NCBI GenBank assembly: GCA_007131465.1
Contig: SLQN01000172.1
Location: forward strand, 1 to 6,529
From: Paracoccaceae bacterium
Lineage (GTDB): Bacteria; Pseudomonadota; Alphaproteobacteria; Rhodobacterales; Rhodobacteraceae
Direction: 5' to 3'
DNA length: 6,529 bases
Shown: in pieces, positions 1 through 6,270 of the stretch
Numbering within the stretch: the stretch's first letter is position 1
Layout: each line of letters opens with the position of its first letter
The notes under the pieces: model-generated
Seen by the model: the letters and a program-made list of their open reading frames with translations, nothing else
Told to the model about the DNA's origin: nothing
Database searches by the model: none
Program-made: the position numbers and the translations under genes

Positions 1-1260
1 CCCGGCATGGGCGATGTGGTGGCCGGGCGCGCCCGGCTGACGGATCTGCGCGCAATCATGCCCGAAGAACTTCTGGGGCGCGACCCTGTGCCACCCCGCA
101 AGTCGCTGATGCAGCGAAATATTTCTGGTAAATCGGTTCTGGTAACCGGCGCAGGCGGCTCCATCGGTTCCGAACTGTGCGAACAGATCATAGCTCAGGA
201 CCCGGCGGTTCTGGTCTTGCTCGATGTTTCGGAATTCGCGCTTTATACACTGGCGACCGACCTGCGCGACAGATGGGGCGATGCAGCTGCCATGATCGTG
301 CCGGTGCTGGGATCGGTGCAGAACCCAAGGCGGATGCGCGCGATCCTGCGCCGCTTCAATGTGCAGACAGTCTATCACGCCGCCGCCTACAAGCATGTTG
401 CGCTGGTCGAGGAAAACAACATCGAAGGGCTGCACAACAATGTTTTCGGCACGCGCGTCATTGCCGAGGCGTCCGCAGAATGCGGCGTCGAGCATTTCAT
501 TCTCGTCTCCACCGACAAGACCGTGCGCCCTACCAATATCATGGGGGTCAGCAAGCGGCTTGCAGAACTGATCTGTCAGGGGTTGGCGCAGAACCAGCGT
601 GAGGGCACGGTCTTTTCGATGGTGCGCTTTGGCAATGTGCTGGGGTCTTCCGGCTCGGTTATTCCCCGGTTTCGTGACCAGATCGAACGTGGCGGCCCTG
701 TGACGGTTACCCATCGCGATGTGACACGGTATTTCATGACCATTACGGAAGCCGCGCAACTGGTCATTCAGGCAGGTGCCATGGCCCGCGGCGGCGATGT
801 CTTTGTTCTGGATATGGGCGAACCGGTCCGCATTCTTGACCTTGCGAGATCCATGATCCGGCTGCACGGGCTTGTGCCCTACATGCTGGACGAGGACGGA
901 CGGCCCGAAGGCCCCATCGAGGATATCCCCATCCAGATCACAGGGCTGCAACCCGGCGAGAAGCTTTATGAGGAGTTGCTGATCAGCAACGATCCTGCAG
1001 GCACAGAGCATCCGCGCATCATGACAGCCTCGGAGCTTGTGATGCCGCCCCACGAACTGCACAAGCTTCTGGACGATCTTCACGCCGCCTGCACGGCATT
1101 CGATCTGGGGCAGGTCCACCGGCTCTTGCTGAGCGCGCCGATCGGGTATGCGCCTGAAGATATGGAGATTCACGATCTCATGTGGCGCGAGGGCCGTGCG
1201 GGCATACCTGTCTCAAAGCCAACGGAGCCCAAGCTCCGTGTGGTCGGTGACGGGCGCTGA
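1..1260 (+). CDS. Membrane-type nucleotide-sugar 4,6-dehydratase (CapD/WbpM/PglF-like), 5'-truncated by window edge
   Basis: This family oxidises and dehydrates UDP-GlcNAc-type sugars to the 4-keto-6-deoxy form with bound NAD(P), at the inner membrane. The frame is open to the left edge, and the Met at nt 7 sits inside a conserved linker (RLTDLR, then ELLGRDPVP), so it is not the start. Full members run about 600-650 residues with four N-terminal membrane helices and a nucleotide-binding-like domain; these lie outside the window. Counting from the nt-7 Met, the Rossmann loop TGAGGSIG is at 47-54, HAAAYKHV at 124-131, STDK at 168-171, and NIMGVSK at 177-183. Met179 occupies the usual SDR Tyr position and Lys183 is retained, as in WbpM/PglF. 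The C-terminal LQPGEKLYEELL signature is at 314-325. It lies upstream of export, epimerase and transferase genes, 157 bp before the next probable start. Family is sure; the exact substrate is inferred. Confidence 0.93.
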   Translation, partial: PGMGDVVAGRARLTDLRAIMPEELLGRDPVPPRKSLMQRNISGKSVLVTGAGGSIGSELCEQIIAQDPAVLVLLDVSEFALYTLATDLRDRWGDAAAMIVPVLGSVQNPRRMRAILRRFNVQTVYHAAAYKHVALVEENNIEGLHNNVFGTRVIAEASAECGVEHFILVSTDKTVRPTNIMGVSKRLAELICQGLAQNQREGTVFSMVRFGNVLGSSGSVIPRFRDQIERGGPVTVTHRDVTRYFMTITEAAQLVIQAGAMARGGDVFVLDMGEPVRILDLARSMIRLHGLVPYMLDEDGRPEGPIEDIPIQITGLQPGEKLYEELLISNDPAGTEHPRIMTASELVMPPHELHKLLDDLHAACTAFDLGQVHRLLLSAPIGYAPEDMEIHDLMWREGRAGIPVSKPTEPKLRVVGDGR

Positions 1261-1351
1261 TGCGACACAGGGTCTTGCCCTCCGGACGAATGCACCATTG
1301 GCCCTGAGACGCCGTGCTGCACCGGAATCGACAGGGGATCGCAAGGATGGA

Positions 1352-1381
1352 TTGACCCCGCTCTGTTTCCATAGGAATAGT
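1352..1381 (+). promoter_or_regulatory. Candidate sigma-70-type promoter for the export-epimerase-transferase operon
   Basis: TTGACC at 1352-1357 matches the -35 consensus at five of six bases. AATAGT at 1376-1381, after an 18-base spacer, matches the -10 box at four of six. A transcript would start near 1388, about 30 bases before the TTG at 1418. A small perfect palindrome, GCGCTGAGCGC at 1383-1393, overlaps the expected start region. The match is weak, and read-through from the dehydratase gene would also serve, so this is only a candidate. Confidence 0.3.
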
Positions 1382-1405
1382 AGCGCTGAGCGCAGGTCGG
1401 GGACT

Positions 1406-1411
1406 GAGGGG
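1406..1411 (+). promoter_or_regulatory. Shine-Dalgarno that favours the TTG start at 1418
   Basis: GAGGGG lies six bases before a TTG at 1418-1420. No in-frame ATG or GTG lies between the end of the dehydratase gene and the signal peptide coding region. The other possible TTG at 1430 has the weaker purine run GGGA at 1414-1417, twelve bases ahead. Either choice keeps the signal peptide; the spacing favours 1418. Confidence 0.5.
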
Positions 1412-1417
1412 CAGGGA

Positions 1418-2533
1418 TTGGCAGTCGACTTGAACAGGCGTCAGGTTCTTGGCGGAGTCGCGGCCCTGGCTATGAGCGGGTGCAGTGTTGCGCGCGGTGC
1501 GCCCAGCAAGCGCGAAGTGGTGGCCCGCCCGGATGCGGACGGGGCGGATTTTACGCTTGAAATCGTCACCCGCAGCCGGCTGGCCCTGTATACCGCCTGG
1601 AACCCGCGCAATGGCCGGATGCTCACGGACTGGCCGCAGGGGGGGGCCGTGCCCTCTGATCAGGTTCTCGCACCGGGGGACCGCCTTTCGCTGCGCATCT
1701 GGGACGCCGAGGAAAGCTCGCTGATCACAACTGCCGAGGCGCCTTTCGCCGATATTGCCAACGTGGTGGTGACTGCCTCGGGTCATGTGAGCCTGCCCTA
1801 TATCGATCAGGTGCATGTCGGCGGGCTGACAGCCGAACGCGCCCGCAACCGGCTACAGGAAAGTCTGACCGCGATCATACCTTCGGCACAGGTGCAGATG
1901 GAGGTCAGCGAAGGTCGACGGAATTCTGCCCAGATGCTTGGCGGGGTCGTCCGTCCCGGCACTTACCCGCTTGATGAACGCAACCTGCCGCTGACCAGTC
2001 TCGTCGCGGCAGCAGGCGGCATTGATCAGTCACTGAAGAACCCGCAAGTGCAGATCACGCGGGGCAATCAGGTGTTTCGCCGGTCGTGGGAGTTCGTGCT
2101 GAACACGCCGCATCATGATCCTGCCATTCGCGGCGGCGACCGGATTGTGATCGAGGCGGACCCGCGCAGTTTCAAGGCACTTGGTGCGTCGCAGCGCGAA
2201 GAGGTCATCGGCTTTGACGAACAGGATGTCAGCGCCCTGCGGGCCATCTCTCTGATGGGGGGGATTGCGGATACGCGCGCGGATCCCCGCGGGATACTGG
2301 TCCTGCGCCGCTATGACGCGCGCGAAACCCAACGCGCAGATGGGCCACCAGACACGCGTGTTGTGTTCAGTTTTGATCTGACCTCTGCCGATGGCATGTT
2401 CAGCGCCGATGAATTTCTGATCCTGGATGACGATATTGTTCTGGCCACGCAGGCCCCGGCCGTGACCACGCAACGCGTTCTTGGCCTGTTCGGATCGTTC
2501 CTCGGGTTCGGACGGAGTGTCAGCAACCTTTGA
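1418..2533 (+). CDS. Wza-like outer-membrane polysaccharide export lipoprotein (Poly_export/SLBB)
   Basis: Outer-membrane polysaccharide export (OPX) proteins form the periplasmic and outer-membrane channel that exports polymer with a Wzc-type partner. With the TTG at 1418 the protein is 371 residues, close to the usual Wza length. The N-terminus reads NRRQVLGG followed by ALAMSGC, with Cys22 as the likely lipidated residue; the Arg pair at 7-8 resembles a Tat signal. The export domain begins near residue 80 with PGDRLSLRIWD at 86-96, followed by the GHVSLPYIDQVHVGGLT segment at about 122-138. SLBB-like segments follow: one around VVRPGTYPL (177-185), ending in GGDRIVIEAD, and a second at about 250-342. 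The last 20 residues (VLGLFGSFLGFG) are hydrophobic or amphipathic and could be the membrane-spanning tail seen in Wza. The frame is also open upstream to an ATG at 1148, but that start would lie inside the dehydratase gene and bury the signal peptide, so I reject it. An eight-G run sits at 1639-1646. Confidence 0.88.
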   Translation: MAVDLNRRQVLGGVAALAMSGCSVARGAPSKREVVARPDADGADFTLEIVTRSRLALYTAWNPRNGRMLTDWPQGGAVPSDQVLAPGDRLSLRIWDAEESSLITTAEAPFADIANVVVTASGHVSLPYIDQVHVGGLTAERARNRLQESLTAIIPSAQVQMEVSEGRRNSAQMLGGVVRPGTYPLDERNLPLTSLVAAAGGIDQSLKNPQVQITRGNQVFRRSWEFVLNTPHHDPAIRGGDRIVIEADPRSFKALGASQREEVIGFDEQDVSALRAISLMGGIADTRADPRGILVLRRYDARETQRADGPPDTRVVFSFDLTSADGMFSADEFLILDDDIVLATQAPAVTTQRVLGLFGSFLGFGRSVSNL

Positions 2534-3399
2534 AACACCCTGCGCGCATTCTGGTTCTGGGGGCCAGTGGGCGCCTTGGCGCGATGCTTCAGCGGCACTG
2601 GAATGATGCAATGCTGCACCCGGTCTGGCAGTACCGCGTCGCCCTGCGCGATCCGGTGCGCACAGGCGAGGCCGTGATCTTCGACCCGCTGGACGGCCCA
2701 CCGACACATGACCCTGTGGATCTGGTCCTTGGTCTTGCCGGCACTGTTCCGGGCAAGGGGAAATTGTCGCTTAATACCCAACTTGCGCTTGCGGCTGTCA
2801 ATTGTGCCAGCGCGCTTGGGGCGCGCCATGTGATGCTGTCTTCTACGGCTGCGGTTTACGGCGCATCGACGGCACCCCTTGGCGAAGGTGACACGCCCTG
2901 CCCGTGCTCAGCCTATGGGCTGGCAAAGCTGGAGATGGAAGACAGGGCACTTGCTCTGGCTGCCCGCAGTCGTGTGGCCGCGACCGTGTTGCGCATCGGC
3001 AATGTCGCGGGTGCTGATGCGCTGCTGGGCCAGATGGGGACGCGCCGCATTCTGGACCGGTTCGACAGCGGGCATGGGCCTGTCCGGTCTTATATCGGCC
3101 CGCATGCTATGAGCACGGTTCTGCAGGCCCTCATACGTCGCGCCTGTGTCGGCGCGCCTTTGCCCGAACGCCTGAACCTTGCCCTGCAAGGGGGTGTGGC
3201 CATGGCTGATCTGTGCCTTGCTGCGGGTTTGAAGGTTGCATGGCAGCCTGCACCGGCAGCAGCACTGGAAACGGTTGTGCTGGATGTCCGACGACTGGCG
3301 CAACTGGTGCCGGTTCCGGACGCGGATGCAAGGGCCATCGTCGCGGATTGGAAAGCAGACATGAATATGAGCAGGGGCAGAGGGAGGCGCGCAAAATGA
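2530..3399 (+). CDS. SDR-family NAD(P)-dependent nucleotide-sugar epimerase/reductase
   Basis: A cytoplasmic extended SDR of 289 residues, slightly shorter than typical sugar epimerases (about 310-340). Visible motifs are the dinucleotide loop GASGRLG (11-17), SSTAAVYG (104-111) with the catalytic Ser/Thr, and YGLAK (129-133) giving the Tyr-x3-Lys pair. RIGNVAG (155-161) is the usual segment after the active site. The TTG start overlaps the preceding TGA (TTGA at 2530-2533), and GGAG at 2514-2517 is a somewhat distant ribosome-binding site; translational coupling is likely. The first in-frame ATG, at 2584 (residue 19), lies beyond the dinucleotide loop, so the TTG is needed to keep that motif. 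Substrate cannot be read from sequence. Because the neighbours are a 4,6-dehydratase and a sugar-phosphate transferase, reduction of a UDP-4-keto-6-deoxy-HexNAc (WbpV/WreQ-type role) is an attractive inference. A 4-epimerase of UDP-sugars is the main alternative. Confidence 0.85.
   Translation: MKHPARILVLGASGRLGAMLQRHWNDAMLHPVWQYRVALRDPVRTGEAVIFDPLDGPPTHDPVDLVLGLAGTVPGKGKLSLNTQLALAAVNCASALGARHVMLSSTAAVYGASTAPLGEGDTPCPCSAYGLAKLEMEDRALALAARSRVAATVLRIGNVAGADALLGQMGTRRILDRFDSGHGPVRSYIGPHAMSTVLQALIRRACVGAPLPERLNLALQGGVAMADLCLAAGLKVAWQPAPAAALETVVLDVRRLAQLVPVPDADARAIVADWKADMNMSRGRGRRAK
3382..3387 (+). promoter_or_regulatory. Strong Shine-Dalgarno of the sugar transferase gene
   Basis: GGGAGG, within AGGGAGG, lies eight bases before the ATG at 3396, inside the end of the epimerase gene. 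It fixes this ATG as the start, and not the much earlier in-frame ATG at 3213. Confidence 0.75.
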
Positions 3400-4052
3400 C
3401 AGTGTCGAAACGCCTGTTCGATCTTCTGTTTGCCGCCCTTCTCGCGCCTTCGGTGTTGCTGATCCTTGCTGTGCTGATTCCATGGCTCTGGGCAACGCAA
3501 GGCCCCCCCCTTTTCTATGGCAGTGAACGGATGCACAGCGTCAAGCGCCGGTTCACATTGTGGAAGTTGCGCAGCATGACGGTTGTCGATACGGACAGCG
3601 GTGTCTCGGGCGGGCACAAGGCTGCGCGGGTGACCCGCGCAGGACAGGTCTTGCGCCGCAAGCGGCTGGATGAACTGCCACAATTGCTCAATATCCTGCG
3701 CGGCGATATCAGCCTTGTGGGCCCGCGCCCGCCCTTGCCGGAATATGTCGAACGCTTTCCGGATATCTATGCGCAGGTGCTGCGCTCCAGACCCGGTGTG
3801 ACAGGGCTGGCCACGCTTGTCTTTGCGGCCCATGAAGAGCGCATGCTTGCACGGGCACAGAGTGAAGACGAAACGGATTCGATTTATGTGCGTCTATGCG
3901 TTCCGCGCAAGGCACGGATTGATCTGATCTATCAGCGCCGCCGCACGGTAAAGCTGGATCTGTGGCTCGTTCTTCTGACGATCGCCCGCGTCTTTGGCCT
4001 TTCACGCGCAGGCAGGCTGCCACGCGACTGGCAAGGTCTGCTGCGGCGTTGA
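3396..4052 (+). CDS. Initiating undecaprenyl-phosphate sugar-1-phosphate transferase (PglC/WcaJ/ExoY-type)
   Basis: A monotopic phosphoglycosyl transferase of 218 residues, the short catalytic form without the N-terminal membrane domain of WcaJ. It would transfer a sugar-1-phosphate from a UDP-sugar to undecaprenyl phosphate on the inner face of the inner membrane, the first committed step of repeat-unit synthesis. One hydrophobic segment at about 10-32 contains Pro18, which fits the re-entrant helix of PglC. Next come GPPLFYGSER (36-45), FTLWKLRSM (53-61), and RLDELPQLLN (90-99) with the Asp92-Glu93 catalytic dyad. SLVGPRPPLPEY (106-117) and RPGVTGLA follow, then the C-terminal Asp-Leu/Tyr and Lys-x-Asp segments typical of the family. 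ATGA overlap with the epimerase stop (3396-3399) and a strong Shine-Dalgarno indicate coupling. An eight-C tract at 3503-3510 lies in codons 36-39. Confidence 0.93.
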   Translation: MTVSKRLFDLLFAALLAPSVLLILAVLIPWLWATQGPPLFYGSERMHSVKRRFTLWKLRSMTVVDTDSGVSGGHKAARVTRAGQVLRRKRLDELPQLLNILRGDISLVGPRPPLPEYVERFPDIYAQVLRSRPGVTGLATLVFAAHEERMLARAQSEDETDSIYVRLCVPRKARIDLIYQRRRTVKLDLWLVLLTIARVFGLSRAGRLPRDWQGLLRR

Positions 4053-4278
4053 GACGAAGTTGGTCTGAATTTCTGTCACAGTCGGGCTGCATGCGCCACC
4101 GGAATCACGAACATACACGACAAGCGGACACAAAGCCGCCGCGCGAGTGAGCACCGCGACATGTCCCCTGGATCAGTGTGGTGGTCGTCCCTCGTTGTGT
4201 TCGAGGCAGGCGGGAGAGGGCGAAGACACCACGATATGGTCAGGGCAGGCAACTGAAAGACCAAGCGCCCGGTCACAG
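4053..4278. other. Convergent intergenic spacer between transferase and kinase genes
   Basis: This stretch of 226 bases separates the 3' ends of two convergent genes. I looked for a bidirectional terminator. The best inverted repeat is CCTCG at 4190-4194 with CGAGG at 4202-4206, a five-base stem with a seven-base loop and no T tract on either strand. A looser pairing of GTGGTCGTC-like and GAAGACACCAC-like sequences flanks it (about 4180-4190 and 4222-4232). I see no RNA gene, repeat or credible small gene here. Confidence 0.5.
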
Positions 4279-6270
4279 TCAATTCTGATAATAAGAGCGA
4301 TCATAATGGTAACCCTGATAGGCACCATAAGCACGGGCCTTTTTCGGATTCAGCAGGTTCACGAACACCCCATAGCATTTTTCGCGGATGCGCGGGTCCA
4401 TCCGCAGGATCCGCTTGACGCTGGCAGGACTTGTCGCGCCCCATTTCACGATGAAGAACACCCCATCGAGCCTGTCCAGCACAGCCCGACCATCGACGAC
4501 ATTCCCGAGTGGCGGCAGATCGATGATGACGAAGTCATAGACCTCGCTCAGATCCGACAGCAGGTTTGCCATGTTCCTGCTGGCCATCAGTTCTGCGGTG
4601 TGCGGGGCGCGGACCTTGCTGTTCGGGATGATGTGCAATCCTGTCTCGTCAATCACATGATATAGCTCGCGCCAGTCCGTATCGCCCATCAAGACGTCAG
4701 CCAGACCCGTTTCAAAACTGCGCCCAAGCGACCGCGTCAGGCCGGGATTGCGCATATCGCCATCAATCAACATGACCCGCGCGCCTTGCTGCGCCAGCAG
4801 ATTGGCAAAATTCGCAGAGACGGTCGTCTTGCCTTCCGCCGGAGAGCAAGAGACGAACCCGATCTTTGCGGCCCGCCCCGACTGCCCGGATTGTCCATGG
4901 CGCAGCGCAATGCTCATCTTGCCGGTTCGCAATGTTTCGGCAAAGCTCGAAAGCGGATTGTCTGCCCCATATCGCAGGATCTCTGCCAGATGCAGGTGGC
5001 GGGCCGCGCCGCGATCATCCACCGGCACCTGTTGCGGCACCGACCTCAAGACCCCCTTGAGGATCGGGAGCGCCCCCAGATACTCAAGCCCGAGTTCGGT
5101 GCGGACATCGTCCTCCGAGCGCACGGAATCATCGCGCCATTCCCGGAAGACAACAAGGACCCCTGCGAATGCGAAGCTCATAAAGAGGCTTAAGGCGAGA
5201 ATCCGGCTGGGGTTTGGCGCAAACGGCGCACCGGGGGGGCGTGCGGTATTCAGGACCAGGCCGGACGATACCGGTATCTCCTGGCGCTGCAGGGCTTCCT
5301 GATACCGTTGCAGAAACCCCGTATACAGGCTACTGACAGTCGCGGCGTTGCGTTCCAGTTCCCGCAATTCGGTCAGCACGGCCTGATCCGCACCAACCCG
5401 CTGCGATGCACCGGATTGTGCAGCTACCAGGCTTGCAACACGCTCGCGGGCCGCGATCACATCGTTGCGCACAAGATCTGCGCTGCGTCGGATCTCGTCA
5501 AACATCATTGCTTCGATATCGTTCAATTCCTGGCGGCGTCGCTGGGTCTGCGCATGATCTTCGCCCAGCGTTGTCGAAAGGTTGTTGTAGGACCGCGCCA
5601 CTTCCAGATACCGCGACCGCAACCCCGAGGTGATGCCCTGGCTTGCGGTTTCGCGCACGACTGCTGACGTGTCGTTGCTGGCCACGATGGCATCAAGCCG
5701 ACGGCTCAGCGCCTCCATCTCGACAAGCTCTGCGCGGGCATCGACAAGGTTGCGGGTCAGACGCTCGAACTCGGCGTCGGCCAGCCGGTCGATATCAACA
5801 CCAAGAAGATTGTTCTCGGCCCTGAACTGTTCGGCAAGGCCCGACAGGCGGTCACTCTGCTCGCGCAACTGATCTGTCCGCTCTCGTAGCCAGTCAATCG
5901 CGCGTTGCGACGCCTCGTTGGTCGCCTCAAGCTGATCTTCGATATAGGCCGCGGCGATCCCATTGGCGACCTGCGCCGAAAGTGTTGGCGAAACCGATCT
6001 GAAACTGACCTGAATGATCATGCTGCCCCGGAGGTTCGAGACCTGCATGTTGCCACGGACCATGCGCGCAGCCCGGTCGATGGCGGCGGCCTCTCTATCT
6101 GTTTCGCTGACTGTTTCAGCGGGGCGAAATTGAGGGGCGTCATCTGCAAACCAGCCGCGCACAGTCGTCCTGACAAGTCCCACCGGCGCAGTCCTCATCC
6201 CGGCTGCAGGTGAACGCCACCGTCTCCTCGCGGAAGCACTGTCCGTAGACCGCGAAGAAGGTGTCCACAC
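4279..6270 (-). CDS. Wzc/ExoP-type polysaccharide co-polymerase and BY-kinase, N-terminus missing
   Basis: An inner-membrane chain-length regulator with cytoplasmic tyrosine autokinase that works with the Wza-like channel. Numbering from the Met at 6270: the Wzz-type periplasmic region with long heptad-rich coiled coil is at about 115-325, a Pro-rich stretch (ARPPGAPFAPNPS) at 343-355, and the second membrane helix at about 356-375. Walker A SPAEGKTT is at 476-483, Walker A' LIDGDMRNP at 501-509, and Walker B VIIDLPP at 581-587. The tail has six tyrosines in the last 16 residues (648, 651, 654, 656, 660, 661), the usual autophosphorylation cluster. The family is normally about 700 residues or more, with a first membrane helix near the N-terminus; here that part is absent. 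Residues 1 to about 29 (Ser/Arg-rich) do not resemble the family and are read from the adjoining Cys-rich sequence in another frame. A stop at 6298-6300 closes the frame. Trustworthy kinase sequence begins at about 6183, so the Met at 6270 is probably not a real start. Confidence 0.9.
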   Translation of the reverse strand: MWTPSSRSTDSASARRRWRSPAAGMRTAPVGLVRTTVRGWFADDAPQFRPAETVSETDREAAAIDRAARMVRGNMQVSNLRGSMIIQVSFRSVSPTLSAQVANGIAAAYIEDQLEATNEASQRAIDWLRERTDQLREQSDRLSGLAEQFRAENNLLGVDIDRLADAEFERLTRNLVDARAELVEMEALSRRLDAIVASNDTSAVVRETASQGITSGLRSRYLEVARSYNNLSTTLGEDHAQTQRRRQELNDIEAMMFDEIRRSADLVRNDVIAARERVASLVAAQSGASQRVGADQAVLTELRELERNAATVSSLYTGFLQRYQEALQRQEIPVSSGLVLNTARPPGAPFAPNPSRILALSLFMSFAFAGVLVVFREWRDDSVRSEDDVRTELGLEYLGALPILKGVLRSVPQQVPVDDRGAARHLHLAEILRYGADNPLSSFAETLRTGKMSIALRHGQSGQSGRAAKIGFVSCSPAEGKTTVSANFANLLAQQGARVMLIDGDMRNPGLTRSLGRSFETGLADVLMGDTDWRELYHVIDETGLHIIPNSKVRAPHTAELMASRNMANLLSDLSEVYDFVIIDLPPLGNVVDGRAVLDRLDGVFFIVKWGATSPASVKRILRMDPRIREKCYGVFVNLLNPKKARAYGAYQGYHYDRSYYQN

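Noticed and set aside
1148..1417. N-terminal extension of the export protein to the ATG at 1148
   Set aside because: It would overlap the dehydratase gene by 113 bases and put an unconserved Arg-rich stretch ahead of a clear lipoprotein signal peptide.
1178..1816. Minus-strand open frame of 212 codons covering the 1261-1417 spacer
   Set aside because: It overlaps the export gene signal peptide and export domain in antisense. Its composition is shadow-like and no domain is visible.
2030..2707. Minus-strand open frame of 225 codons
   Set aside because: It is antisense to the SLBB region of the export gene and the N-terminus of the SDR; low-complexity Arg/Ala composition and no motif.
3090..3833. 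Minus-strand open frame of 247 codons
   Set aside because: It is antisense to the end of the SDR gene and the start of the transferase gene, both of which carry family motifs. It is a shadow frame in GC-rich DNA.
4190..4206. CCTCG/CGAGG inverted repeat as a rho-independent terminator
   Set aside because: The stem has only five pairs, the loop is seven bases, and no T tract follows on either strand.
4147..4665. Plus-strand open frame of 172 codons in the spacer and across the kinase 3' end
   Set aside because: Most of it is antisense to a clear BY-kinase with Walker and Tyr motifs. Its product has no recognisable domain and it has no good ribosome-binding site.
5905..6213. Plus-strand open frame of 102 codons across the junction
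   Set aside because: It is antisense to kinase sequence over most of its length and shows no family features.
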